Below, piece by piece: positions 43,721-52,435 of a stretch of 64,000 nt of DNA. The first letter of the stretch is position 1; each line of letters begins with the position of its first letter. Source of the stretch: Bacillus sp. 491mf (GTDB lineage Bacteria; Bacillota; Bacilli; Bacillales; Bacillaceae_G); the NCBI RefSeq assembly GCF_900112415.1, contig NZ_FOLV01000014.1:1-64000 (forward strand), written 5' to 3'. The notes below the pieces were generated by a model. That model made no database searches, was not told the DNA's origin, and was given only the letters and a program-made list of their open reading frames with translations. The position numbers and the translations under genes are program-made.

Positions 43721-43876
43721 ATGAAAAAGGAATGGCAACAACCTGTATTAGAAGTACTTGATGTTAACATGACAATGGCTTCAACAGTTTATGGTCCATA
43801 TACTGATGAAGCATACAACCCTGGTCACCCTGTTGATCCAAAAAATCCTGATACTTGGAACCGTTTTACTAGCTGA
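43721..43876 (+). CDS. Lasso peptide precursor (paeninodin-type leader), 51 residues
   Basis: Short gene between cyclase and kinase. Leader MKKEWQQPVLEVLDVNMTM matches the paeninodin-family leader pattern (KKEW, then P-x-LEVLDVNMTMA). The leader/core border lies near MTMA-STVYGPYTDE. The remainder runs AYNPGHPVDPKNPDTW and ends NRFTS, with a C-terminal Ser, the residue phosphorylated by the kinase in paeninodin. AAAGGAGGTGA 6 bases before the ATG is a near-perfect ribosome binding site, consistent with high synthesis. If Ala is residue 1 the first acidic residue is Asp 10. If the following Ser is residue 1, it is Asp 9, the usual ring size. The 31-32 residue core is long for a lasso peptide. 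Confidence 0.9.
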   Translation: MKKEWQQPVLEVLDVNMTMASTVYGPYTDEAYNPGHPVDPKNPDTWNRFTS

Positions 43877-43963
43877 GTAAGGATTAGCATATACAATTTA
43901 TCTTGCTGAATGTATATCTATGAAAATATGTAAAATGTTCTTATTTTTAAGTTCGTATATGCT

Positions 43964-44008
43964 AAAAAGACCTTTATACTTTTATATTGTATAAAGGTCT
44001 TTAATTTA
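43964..44008 (+). terminator. Hairpin between precursor and kinase genes
   Basis: AAAGACCTTTATAC pairs with GTATAAAGGTCTTT, then AATTT. It probably terminates part of the transcripts, giving more precursor than modification enzymes, or protects the 3' end. Confidence 0.7.
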
Positions 44009-44034
44009 ACCATGGATATATTGGGGTGAAAATA

Positions 44035-44961
44035 ATGCTAGAAACTGAAAAAAAGGTAATGTATAAAGCCTTTGATTTCAAAATTTCAAGTGAGATTCCT
44101 TTGCCGGAATTACATCGAATAAATGAACAAGAGGTTTCAATAGACATTGAAATTCAAATTGATAATATGTTAAGTTTTTCCTCTGAATTAGTAGATACAC
44201 CATTTAAACATGTTGTTAAAGATAATCAAGTGATGTTTTATGTTCCTGATGTGGGCTTTTTTTCCGCTCAAGCGGGAAAAAGGATAGCAGTTTGCCCGCT
44301 CGATGGTGCAGATGATAGTTTGGTGAGGCTCTATATTCTTGGAACATGTATGGGTGTAATATTGATGCAAAAAAAAATACTTCCACTGCATGGCAGTGCT
44401 GTAGTAATTGATGGGAAAGCATATGCTTTTGTAGGTGAGTCAGGTGCTGGAAAGTCGACGTTAGCTTCGGCGTTCATGAAGAAAGGATATAAACTTCTAA
44501 GTGATGATGTAATACCTGTATCTCTTTCTAATGATAATGTTCCTATCGTAACACCATCATATCCGCAGCAAAAGTTATGGCAAGAAAGTCTTGATAATTT
44601 TGGTATGGATAAAAGTCAATATAAATCAATATATGGTAGAGAAAATAAATACAGTGTTCCAGTTTCTTCTCATTATTTTTCTAAGCCAGTACCACTTGCA
44701 GGTGTATTTGAATTAGTAAAGACAGAGAATGAAATGGTTGAATTACAACCAATAGAAAAACTTGAGCGTTTACATACCATTTTCCGTCAAACTTATCGTA
44801 ATTTTCTTATTCCACGCTTAGGATTAATGGACTGGCACTTTCATATTTCTACAAATATGATAAACAACCTTGCTGTTTATCGATTATGTCGACCGTTGTC
44901 TGGATTTAGTGCTCCGCAACTAGTAGACCTAGTAATAAACACTGTAAAAAAAGGAGAATAA
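44035..44961 (+). CDS. Lasso peptide kinase (HPr kinase-like, PadeK/ThcoK type)
   Basis: Expected to phosphorylate the C-terminal Ser of the precursor, as shown for paeninodin-family kinases. P-loop GESGAGKST lies at about 134-142, with LLSDDVIPV downstream in the position of the HPr kinase acidic motif and LPLHGSAVVIDGKAYAF ahead of the P-loop. ATG 44035 with GGGGTG is preferred to GTG 44026. 308 residues. It is the first gene after the internal hairpin, with the B1 gene 4 bases downstream. Confidence 0.88.
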   Translation: MLETEKKVMYKAFDFKISSEIPLPELHRINEQEVSIDIEIQIDNMLSFSSELVDTPFKHVVKDNQVMFYVPDVGFFSAQAGKRIAVCPLDGADDSLVRLYILGTCMGVILMQKKILPLHGSAVVIDGKAYAFVGESGAGKSTLASAFMKKGYKLLSDDVIPVSLSNDNVPIVTPSYPQQKLWQESLDNFGMDKSQYKSIYGRENKYSVPVSSHYFSKPVPLAGVFELVKTENEMVELQPIEKLERLHTIFRQTYRNFLIPRLGLMDWHFHISTNMINNLAVYRLCRPLSGFSAPQLVDLVINTVKKGE

Positions 44962-44964
44962 GTG

Positions 44965-45270
44965 ATGTCGAAAAAACAGGATATTTTATTAAATCAATTT
45001 ATTGCACAAGTCCCAGGGAATATAGTAAGTGATATGGATGGAGAAAAAGTAATGTTAAGTATTTCTAATGGGAAATACTACAATCTAGGTGCAGTAGGTG
45101 GAACTATTTGGGCGCTTATAGAGAAACCCATATCGGTTACGAAAGTGGTTACTGAATTAATGCAAGAATATGAGATTGATCAGTCTACATGTGAAAAGCA
45201 AGTTATTTCTTTTTTGGAACTCTTGTTAGATGAAGCTTTGGTTGAAATCGTAGACGGGACAGCCGAGTAA
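44965..45270 (+). CDS. Lasso RiPP recognition element protein B1 (PqqD-like)
   Basis: About 100-residue PqqD-fold protein that binds the leader peptide and delivers it to the B2 protease. The hallmark SNGKYYNLGAVGGTIWALIE is present near 35-55, followed by a helical half (VVTELMQEYEID). AAGGAG lies 9 bases before ATG 44965. Firmicutes lasso clusters typically split B into B1 and B2, as here. Confidence 0.92.
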   Translation: MSKKQDILLNQFIAQVPGNIVSDMDGEKVMLSISNGKYYNLGAVGGTIWALIEKPISVTKVVTELMQEYEIDQSTCEKQVISFLELLLDEALVEIVDGTAE

Positions 45271-45309
45271 TCTAGTATTTTATCCTAGATAAGAAGTAGG
45301 GAAGTGTGT

Positions 45310-45762
45310 ATGAATAGTATAAAAAAGATGCGAACGTTTCTTTCACTAGATATGAAAACAATGTCTTTATTTATAGAGGCTTATATTTATTTGGGGTGGG
45401 CTCGTATTCTTAAAGGTAGGCCATTCTCTAAGATTGCTCCTACATTAGGTGTTCCTATGAATGAAACATCTTTAAGTTATAATGAGTCTAATAAATTTGT
45501 ATTGAGAGATATTTCCGAAGCAATACATATTATGAGCCGTCATACCTTTTGGGAAAGTAAGTGTCTTGTAAGGGCAATTGCTGGAATGAAAATGCTAGAG
45601 AGACGACAAATGGAGAGTACATTATATTTAGGAACTGCGAAGGATGAGAACGGAAATATGATTGCTCATGCATGGTTGCGTAGTGGTCCTTTTTATATTA
45701 CTGGAGCAGAAGAAATGAAGAGATTCACTGTAGTAAATAAATTTGCTAGAAAAATTGGTTAA
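45310..45762 (+). CDS. Lasso leader peptidase B2 (transglutaminase-like)
   Basis: Cysteine protease that removes the leader. ESKCLVRAIAG (Cys near residue 86) and IAHAWLRSG (His near 119) are the Cys and His of the catalytic triad. The Asp usually found shortly after the His is not obvious (SGPFYITGAEE here), so the third residue may be different. 150 residues, normal length. ATG 45310 follows GGGAAG. It is followed after 19 bases by the nucleotidyltransferase gene. Confidence 0.9.
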   Translation: MNSIKKMRTFLSLDMKTMSLFIEAYIYLGWARILKGRPFSKIAPTLGVPMNETSLSYNESNKFVLRDISEAIHIMSRHTFWESKCLVRAIAGMKMLERRQMESTLYLGTAKDENGNMIAHAWLRSGPFYITGAEEMKRFTVVNKFARKIG

Positions 45763-45783
45763 AAAATCTTGAAGGAGAATATC

Positions 45784-46971
45784 ATGCATAATAGTTGTGG
45801 GCTTGATTTAAATTGTGTGACTAAGGAGCTCAAATTGCAGCTGGAAATTATGAAAAGAGAAACTGCTGCGGAGCTACAAGAAATCGATAAGGCTTGGTTT
45901 GCAAACATCGATTGGGATAAATTTCTCGAATTAACAATTCATCACCGTGTGTACTCGTTCATTTATCCAAAGATGAAAGAATTGGATGGGAATTTGGTTC
46001 CTGTATATGTCATACAAACTTTACATCAATATTTTAAGATGAATACATTTCAAATGCTTCATTTAAGTGCAGAAATGGAACATATGAGTAAATTGTTTGC
46101 ACAAAACGAAATTCGTCTCCTTGTATTAAAAGGTCCTGTACTTGCTGATGATCTTTATGGTGATATTTCTCTACGTACTTCGAGTGATTTGGATGTTCTC
46201 ATTCCTTTACATCATCTCGATAGAGCGGAAGAACTTTTATTGAACCTTGGCTATGTGAAAGATGATTATATTGAGAGCGTTTTAAACGACTGGAAATGGA
46301 GACATCATCATGTAACATATATTCATCCTCAGAAGAACATTAAGATTGAAATTCATTGGAGATTAAATCCTGGTCCAGGAAAGGAACCACATTTTGAGGA
46401 ACTATGGAATCGAAAGAGAATAAGTTCTCTTACTAGTGCCCCTGTTTACATTTTAGGTAGAGAGGATTTATTTTTATTTCTAGTTTCTCATGGTGCACGT
46501 CATGGTTGGTCAAGGCTACGTTGGTTAGTAGACATTAATCAAATTGTAAAGCAAAAACTTGATTGGGAAAAAACTATTAAGTTATTGAAGAAAAATTATT
46601 ACTTTCATATAGGTGGTCAAGCATTGTTTTTAACTTCGCAGTTACTAAAGACTCCATTAATTGAAGAAGTGGAACCATTGTTATCTGGTAACCGTCCGAA
46701 GATGTTAGCGCAGGAAGCGGTATTTTATTTGGAAAGAATGGTAAACTTACATACAGATCCTGTTCCGGAAGATATAGCAATGTACCATAGTCGGCATTTA
46801 TTTTCATTAATGTCTTATCAGCAAAAGTTTTTATATATTATGAGTTGCCTTTATCCTTATCCAATTGATGCTGAAACATTGCCGTTACCTAAGCAACTTC
46901 ATATGTTGTACTTTCCTTTACGTCCTATTTTATGCATCTGGAGAAAAATAAGAAAGCGCGAATTAACATGA
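45784..46971 (+). CDS. Lasso-associated nucleotidyltransferase-fold protein (PF14907 type)
   Basis: About 395 residues with the NTP_transf_5 core: LLVLKGPVLADDLYGDISLR followed by SSDLDVLIPL, where the DxD pair is the nucleotide/metal site, and IKIEIHWRLNP as the third acidic strand. The C-terminal half is helical and basic. Related genes occur in some Bacillus lasso clusters (pseudomycoidin type), where the product is reported to act on the phosphorylated C-terminal Ser. That role here is inference. The long frame opens at TTG 45769; ATG 45784 with AAGGAG upstream is the better start. Confidence 0.8.
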   Translation: MHNSCGLDLNCVTKELKLQLEIMKRETAAELQEIDKAWFANIDWDKFLELTIHHRVYSFIYPKMKELDGNLVPVYVIQTLHQYFKMNTFQMLHLSAEMEHMSKLFAQNEIRLLVLKGPVLADDLYGDISLRTSSDLDVLIPLHHLDRAEELLLNLGYVKDDYIESVLNDWKWRHHHVTYIHPQKNIKIEIHWRLNPGPGKEPHFEELWNRKRISSLTSAPVYILGREDLFLFLVSHGARHGWSRLRWLVDINQIVKQKLDWEKTIKLLKKNYYFHIGGQALFLTSQLLKTPLIEEVEPLLSGNRPKMLAQEAVFYLERMVNLHTDPVPEDIAMYHSRHLFSLMSYQQKFLYIMSCLYPYPIDAETLPLPKQLHMLYFPLRPILCIWRKIRKRELT

Positions 46972-46984
46972 GGAGGACAAAATA

Positions 46985-48787
46985 GTGGAGCATCTCTTAT
47001 ATTTTGCAAAGAAGTTACATTCTTTTTCTGGGAAAATATTGTATATAAATTTATTAGGAATGGCCTTGGTCAGTCTTTTAGAGGGGGTAGGAATTCTTTT
47101 ATTAATTCCTATGATAAGTATCAGTGGAGTTGTAAAGGTAAATAGTGGTTCAACCCCAGTCCCAGAGATGTTTAAATTTTTGCATAATATCCCTGAAACA
47201 ATAAGTTTGTTGCTTATTTTAGGCATTTATATCTTTTTGGTAATAGCTCAGTCCCTCTTGCAACAAAATCTTGCTCTTCGCAATACAAAAATTCTTATGA
47301 ATTTTACAAACTATATAAGATTGGAAATTTATCGTTCTTTATTACAGGCAAATTGGTCTTTTTTTATAAAAAAGAGGAAGTCTGATCTTATCAATGCGAT
47401 GACTGAAGAATTAGGACGCGTTATAAATGGAACAAACTTATTTTTTCAGATGTTAACTGCACTTGTTTTTACAATAATACAGTTCGGAATCGCCTTATGG
47501 CTATCTGTAAAAATAACAATTTTTGTACTATTCGCTGGTTTAGTACTTGCTTATTTTTCTAGACATTTTATAAAAAAGTCAAGGACGTTAGGGAATCAAA
47601 CATCGGAGATAGCCAAAAGTTATCTTGGTGGTATAACAGACTATTTTAATGGAGTTAAAGATATTAAAAGTAATATGTTGGAAGAATCCAGATATACATG
47701 GTTGCATACTTGGTGCAAAAGGATAGAGCAAGAGCAATTGGCATTTATAAAATTGAAAAATAGCTCACAACTTTTTTATAAAGTTACATCGTCTATTCTA
47801 ATCGCATTTCTTATTTTTACATCTGTAAAACTATTTCAAGCTCAGCCTGGACAATTAATATTAATTATCCTTATTTTTTCTAGATTATGGCCGCGATTTA
47901 CAACTATTCAGTCTAACCTGGAACAACTTGCTGCAAGTGTTCCTGCGTTTAAGTCTTTAATCGAATTACAAGAAGACTGTCACAGAGCCGCAGAACTGCA
48001 TGATTTAGAACGACAATATAAAGATGCAAAACCAATGTCTATAGATAAGGGGATTGAATGTCGGGATATTTATTTCTGTTACAATTCGAAGGAATCTTTA
48101 TATGCTCTTCAAAATATTAATTTCCAAATAAACTCCAATTGTATGACTGCTATTGTCGGACAATCGGGTGCTGGAAAAAGTACACTAATTGATATTTTAA
48201 TGGGACTTATGCAGCCAGAAAAAGGACAAGTGTTAATAGATGGAATCCCTCTCACAAATGATAATTTATTATCATTCAGAAAATGTATTAGCTATGTTTC
48301 ACAGGATCCATTTTTATTCAATGCAAGCATAAGAGAAAATTTGTTGATGGTTGAACCAAATGCAAGTGAAGAACAAATATGGGAGTCGCTGGAATTTTCA
48401 GCTGCTGCTGAATTTGTACGAAGACTACCACACGGGCTTGATACTCTTATTGGAGATCGCGGAGTGAGGCTTTCTGGAGGAGAAAGACAGCGACTTGTAC
48501 TTGCAAGAGCTATTTTAAGAAAACCTTCAATTCTAGTATTAGATGAAGCGACAAGTGCGTTAGATACGGAAAACGAAGCAAAAATTCAATCTGCTCTAGA
48601 AAGATTAAAAGGAAAAATGACCATTATCGTGATTGCTCATCGTTTATCAACGATACGTAATGCTGATCAAGTAATTGTATTAGATAAGGGAAAAATCGTT
48701 CAAAAAGGAGCCTTTATCCAATTGGCGAAAGAAGAAAGTGGTATGTTTAGTAAGTTGTTAGGAAATCAAGTTGAAGTTAGTGTTTAG
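46985..48787 (+). CDS. Lasso peptide ABC exporter (LasD type)
   Basis: Homodimeric exporter, membrane domain at about 20-300 with five to six helices and a nucleotide-binding domain from about 350. Walker A GQSGAGKST lies at about 391-399, signature LSGGERQR near 497 and Walker B ILVLDEAT. It exports the mature peptide and usually gives self-immunity. GTG 46985 is preceded by AGGAGG 8 bases away. It lacks an N-terminal C39 peptidase domain, consistent with leader removal by B2. Last gene of the cluster. Confidence 0.92.
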   Translation: MEHLLYFAKKLHSFSGKILYINLLGMALVSLLEGVGILLLIPMISISGVVKVNSGSTPVPEMFKFLHNIPETISLLLILGIYIFLVIAQSLLQQNLALRNTKILMNFTNYIRLEIYRSLLQANWSFFIKKRKSDLINAMTEELGRVINGTNLFFQMLTALVFTIIQFGIALWLSVKITIFVLFAGLVLAYFSRHFIKKSRTLGNQTSEIAKSYLGGITDYFNGVKDIKSNMLEESRYTWLHTWCKRIEQEQLAFIKLKNSSQLFYKVTSSILIAFLIFTSVKLFQAQPGQLILIILIFSRLWPRFTTIQSNLEQLAASVPAFKSLIELQEDCHRAAELHDLERQYKDAKPMSIDKGIECRDIYFCYNSKESLYALQNINFQINSNCMTAIVGQSGAGKSTLIDILMGLMQPEKGQVLIDGIPLTNDNLLSFRKCISYVSQDPFLFNASIRENLLMVEPNASEEQIWESLEFSAAAEFVRRLPHGLDTLIGDRGVRLSGGERQRLVLARAILRKPSILVLDEATSALDTENEAKIQSALERLKGKMTIIVIAHRLSTIRNADQVIVLDKGKIVQKGAFIQLAKEESGMFSKLLGNQVEVSV

Positions 48788-48852
48788 GGATAGTAGCACC
48801 CAAATAAACACAAATCTTAAGAGGAATTAAATTATTTTTCATAAGAGACTAT

Positions 48853-48919
48853 AAAAAAGCGAAAATCCCGTATCGTAATTGTTGACTAGACAAAACACGA
48901 GAGGAGTTTTCGCTTTTTT
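48853..48919. terminator. Bidirectional terminator between lasso operon and deacetylase
   Basis: AAAAAAGCGAAAA pairs with GTTTTCGCTTTTTT, with inner pairing CGT/ACG and TCC/GGA. It serves the two converging genes. Confidence 0.75.
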
Positions 48920-48995
48920 CTCCAAGTTTATCAAATCTATCTTGCCTTTACCATCTTTTTAACTATTTTGCTCCCTATTGATGAAGGTTTCTATT

Positions 48996-49823
48996 TTATT
49001 TTCTTTGCTTTGAGGTATTAAACATTTGTGTGAGAGTCACGAATCGCGCTCCGTTCGATGTAAGGTTAGGAATAAATTGATCGAGGGCGTCTACAGACCC
49101 CTGTAAATTCCCCCCAGGTGCAGTATGTTGTAAGAGAATACTTCCAGGAAATGCATTTCCTAATACTTTGTTTGTAATTTCCCGGGCATTTAAGCCTTTC
49201 CAATCTAATGTATCTACACTCCATTGAATAGTCATAAAGTTCTGTTCAGTAGCCCACTGCATCTGATTTTCATTTATAATCCCATAAGGAGGACGGAAGA
49301 ATTTAGGGGAGTATCCAGTTAGCTTTTGTAATATTTTTTCCGTTTTTAACAGCTGTTCATGATATTGCTTATCATCTATTTTTATTAAATTAGGATGATT
49401 ATAAGTATGGTTTCCTACAATATGCCCCTCGTTAACAATGCGTTTTACAACTTCAGGATATCTCTCAGCATTTTCACCCAATAGAAAAAATGTCGCTTTT
49501 ACACCATATTTTTTCAATTTATTTAATACTTGAGGAGTGTAAACGAGATCTGGACCATCATCGAATGTGAGAGCAACTTCGGCCTTGTTATAAGGTCCTG
49601 CAAATGCATATGCGTATTTTTCTACCCATGAAAAAGGAGTCCATGACCCCCTAACTGGCGGATTCCTTTGAAGGATAGGAATGGTTTCCGCATAATGTGA
49701 ATGAGAAAGTGTATTTGGAACAAGTGGATAGGAATATGTTAAAGATGGAGTCTCACGTGCCATATAATAAGGAACATATTGATAAGGAACTATTGTTGGG
49801 GTTGGATAACAATTGTATATCAT
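48996..49823 (-). CDS. Polysaccharide deacetylase (NodB, CE4 family)
   Basis: Metal-dependent deacetylase for peptidoglycan or other N-acetylated glycans. TFDDGPD holds the catalytic Asp 88 and metal Asp 89, HTYNH the metal His 139 and His 143, and RPPYG (177-181), DTLDW and LLQH complete the CE4 motifs. No signal peptide; the first 60 residues are Pro/Tyr-rich, possibly a spore or surface-associated segment. Transcribed toward the lasso cluster, so not part of it. GGTGG precedes the ATG. Confidence 0.85.
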   Translation of the reverse strand: MIYNCYPTPTIVPYQYVPYYMARETPSLTYSYPLVPNTLSHSHYAETIPILQRNPPVRGSWTPFSWVEKYAYAFAGPYNKAEVALTFDDGPDLVYTPQVLNKLKKYGVKATFFLLGENAERYPEVVKRIVNEGHIVGNHTYNHPNLIKIDDKQYHEQLLKTEKILQKLTGYSPKFFRPPYGIINENQMQWATEQNFMTIQWSVDTLDWKGLNAREITNKVLGNAFPGSILLQHTAPGGNLQGSVDALDQFIPNLTSNGARFVTLTQMFNTSKQRK

Positions 49824-49947
49824 TAAAATACCACCTTATAAAAAACAGTCTCTTTAAAACTTTTATATGTCAATAATTGTGGTTTGGTTAGAGGTTGGAG
49901 AAGACATCAGTGAACCAAAACTTCGCTTTGATTTGTAAAAATTGGAA

Positions 49948-50018
49948 CAGTACCTTGTATTATTCAATACTGAGTGGTACATTATAATTAATAAGGTACC
50001 TTGCATTGAATAGTACTA
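49948..50018 (+). promoter_or_regulatory. PadR-type operator region
   Basis: Two related dyads: AGTACCTTGTATT...CAATAC...GGTAC at 49949-49980 and GGTACCTTGCATT...AGTACT at 49995-50016. Both lie just before the PadR gene, suggesting autoregulation. Confidence 0.55.
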
Positions 50019-50038
50019 GATGGAGAGGAGGATTACTT

Positions 50039-50350
50039 TTGAATGTTCAATTTAAAAAAGGGGTATTGGAGCTTTGTGTTCTTGCGCTTGTAAAGAAACG
50101 AGATTGCTATGGCTATGAATTAGTTCAGCAAATTTCAAATAAATTTTTCATATCAGAAGGATCAGTGTATCCTTTGTTACGTCGTCTAACGAAAGAGGGG
50201 TACTTTCAGACGTATTTAAAAGAATCTTCGGAAGGGCCACCGCGTAAGTATTATCAGTTAACTAATGAAGGTGCAACTCAGCTTCATGCACTTGTGACAG
50301 AGTGGCGCGATTTTGCAAGGGGAGTACAAGAAATTATTGAAGAGGTGTAG
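50039..50350 (+). CDS. PadR-family transcriptional regulator
   Basis: Short winged-helix repressor. FKKGVLELCVLALVKKRDCYGYELVQQI and SEGSVYPLLRRLTKEGYF are the PadR HTH, and GPPRKYYQLTNEG the wing. TTG 50039 lies 8 bases after GAGGAGG and is the likely start; the longer frame from 50006 reads through the operator. It forms an operon with the DUF1700 and DUF4097 genes, an arrangement common in Firmicutes envelope-stress units. Confidence 0.8.
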   Translation: MNVQFKKGVLELCVLALVKKRDCYGYELVQQISNKFFISEGSVYPLLRRLTKEGYFQTYLKESSEGPPRKYYQLTNEGATQLHALVTEWRDFARGVQEIIEEV

Positions 50351-50353
50351 GGG

Positions 50354-50899
50354 ATGACTAAAGAGAAATTTCTTCAAGAATTATCGGAACATCTTAGAAA
50401 ACTACCAGAAGAAGAACGAAACGATATTTTATATGATTATAGAGAACATTTCCAATTTGGAATAGAAGAAGGGAAAACAGAGGAAGAACTTATAAAAGCG
50501 CTTGGTTCTCCTAAGGTAATTGCTAAGGAAACGTTAGCGTCTCATCGTATAGAGCAAGTGAAGCATAATCCAACCATTTTTAACGTATCAAGAGCAATTG
50601 TAGCAATTATTGGACTTAGTTTTTTAAATTTGGTTATTATGTTAGGTCCGTTAGTAGCAATTGGTAGTCTTATTTTATCACTTTGGACAGTGAGTGTTGC
50701 ATGTATATTATCACCATTACTTTTGTTAATCAAAATAGTTTTCGCCCAAATTTTTATTGTATCTGATGTATTTGTCGCTATTATACTCTTCGGCATTGGT
50801 TTACTTTTAGGGGTTGGTGCGTATTATTGTACGATTTGGTTTAAAGTACTATTTGTTAAATACGCTAATTGGAATTTAAAAGTAATTAAAGGAGAGTAG
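50354..50899 (+). CDS. DUF1700 (HAAS) membrane protein
   Basis: N-terminal helical domain (LSEHLRKLPEEERNDILYDYREHF, then GSPKVIAKE) typical of DUF1700/HAAS, followed by three to four membrane helices (about 78-170). 181 residues. It lies 4 bases after the PadR gene and 6 before the DUF4097 gene. These proteins are thought to work with PadR regulators; the molecular role is unknown. Confidence 0.8.
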   Translation: MTKEKFLQELSEHLRKLPEEERNDILYDYREHFQFGIEEGKTEEELIKALGSPKVIAKETLASHRIEQVKHNPTIFNVSRAIVAIIGLSFLNLVIMLGPLVAIGSLILSLWTVSVACILSPLLLLIKIVFAQIFIVSDVFVAIILFGIGLLLGVGAYYCTIWFKVLFVKYANWNLKVIKGE

Positions 50900-50904
50900 A
50901 TAAG

Positions 50905-51723
50905 ATGAGGAAAGTTGTATTGATTGCGTTTGTTTGTATTGCGATTGGGGGAATCGGTTTATTTATTACAAGCTCAGCCTTTTTTATTAAAGCTGCGAAT
51001 GGAGCGGTAGAAACAAAGAAATTGGAACAGAAACAATTTAAAAATGAGCAAATTAAAAATATTCATGTTGACACAGATGTTGGAGATGTTGTCATTGAAA
51101 AAGGTCAGACTGATTTGTTTGAGGTTCGATATAGCAGTGATCAGGAAAAGCGAAAATTAAATGTAAATGAGAACGGTGAAATGCTGCAAGTGGAAGTGAA
51201 AATGAAAAAGAAACATATATTTGATTTTTCCTTTTTTTCATTTGATTTGAAAGACGATACCCTTACAATTATTGTGCCTGAACGTGTATATAATAAAATT
51301 GAAGCAGAGACAGCAGCGGGAACGATTCGTGTAGAAAATATTCAAAGTGGAAATATATCTGCGCATTCAGCAGCTGGTGATGTGAAAATGAAGGAAATAA
51401 AAGCGCAAAATGTAAAAGTGTCATCTAGTGCGGGAGATATTGTTCTTCATAAAGTAGAAGGAAAAGTGCGTGCAGATTCGGCAGCAGGAAGTGTAGAGAT
51501 AGCGCAGCATAATCCAGAGTATAGTGTTGAGGCGGATTCGGCAGCGGGAGATGTCAATATTAAGCTGAAGGAAATGCCGAAAGATGCTGTTGTGAAAGGC
51601 TCCGCTAATGTAGGAGAGGTACAGATTTTTGGAAAAGAAAATAAAGAAATAACTTTAGGTAACGGAAAGGTGCAGATTAAAGGGAAAACATCAGCGGGCT
51701 CTATAAAAATCGAGGTGGATTAA
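50905..51723 (+). CDS. DUF4097 beta-helix-like membrane-anchored protein
   Basis: One N-terminal membrane helix (5-30), then an extracytoplasmic repeat domain with recurring SAAGD/SAAGS motifs about every 20 residues (about 130-215), characteristic of DUF4097/DUF4098 adhesin-like proteins. No catalytic motif. Third gene of the PadR operon; probably envelope-related. Confidence 0.8.
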   Translation: MRKVVLIAFVCIAIGGIGLFITSSAFFIKAANGAVETKKLEQKQFKNEQIKNIHVDTDVGDVVIEKGQTDLFEVRYSSDQEKRKLNVNENGEMLQVEVKMKKKHIFDFSFFSFDLKDDTLTIIVPERVYNKIEAETAAGTIRVENIQSGNISAHSAAGDVKMKEIKAQNVKVSSSAGDIVLHKVEGKVRADSAAGSVEIAQHNPEYSVEADSAAGDVNIKLKEMPKDAVVKGSANVGEVQIFGKENKEITLGNGKVQIKGKTSAGSIKIEVD

Positions 51724-51752
51724 AAAACAGACCAAATTTGGTCTGTTTTTTA
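51723..51752. terminator. Bidirectional terminator
   Basis: AAAAAACAGACCAAA pairs with TTTGGTCTGTTTTTT; it is shared by the DUF4097 gene and the converging lexA. Confidence 0.85.
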
Positions 51753-52370
51753 ATGTAAATGACGATATACACCAATTACTTTTCCGATAACAGAAACGTT
51801 ATCTAAAATAATAGGTTCTAAAGAAGAGTTTTCTGGCTGTAAGCGGAAATAATCTTTTTCTTTGTAAAAACGTTTTACCGTAGCTTCATTATCGTCTGTT
51901 AAAGCTACAACGATTTCACCATTGTATGCAGATTGCTGCTGGCGAACAACAACTAAGTCTCCATCGAAAATTCCTGCTTCAATCATACTGTCTCCAGAAA
52001 TGCGTAACATAAATACTTGATCTGAACCCGAAACGAGATTCGCTGGAAGTGGAAAATGTTCTTCTACACTTTCAACTGCTGTAATTGGTAAACCAGCTGT
52101 AACTTTTCCGACAATCGGTACGTGAACGACTGGTTGCGTATCTGTTTGAGTAGTGTCGTCTCCTAAAATTTCAATTGCTCTCGGTTTTGTTGGATCGCGT
52201 CGAATGTATCCTTTTTCCTCTAAGCGAGATAAATGTCCGTGCACAGTAGAGCTAGAAGCAAGGCCGACTGCTTGACCGATTTCGCGTACGGAAGGTGGAT
52301 AACCTTTTTCTTGTACTTTTTGTTTAATAAAGTCAAGAATATCTTGTTGCCGTTTCGTTAACTTCTCCAT
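51750..52370 (-). CDS. lexA: LexA SOS repressor
   Basis: Repressor of DNA-damage genes; RecA filaments stimulate its self-cleavage. N-terminal winged helix (1-65, [20 protein letters not shown]), Ala92-Gly93 cleavage site in VTAGLP, catalytic Ser128 in SGDSM and Lys166 in ATVKRF. 206 residues. The ORF can begin at GTG 52379, but AGGTG spacing and similarity to other Bacillus LexA favour ATG 52370. A LexA box lies at 52436-52449, shared with the divergent resolvase gene. Confidence 0.95.
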   Translation of the reverse strand: MEKLTKRQQDILDFIKQKVQEKGYPPSVREIGQAVGLASSSTVHGHLSRLEEKGYIRRDPTKPRAIEILGDDTTQTDTQPVVHVPIVGKVTAGLPITAVESVEEHFPLPANLVSGSDQVFMLRISGDSMIEAGIFDGDLVVVRQQQSAYNGEIVVALTDDNEATVKRFYKEKDYFRLQPENSSLEPIILDNVSVIGKVIGVYRHLH

Positions 52371-52435
52371 ATTTTTCACACCTCGTTTTCTATAAATTTT
52401 CTTATTTTTATTATAACATGCAAGAAACCATTCTA

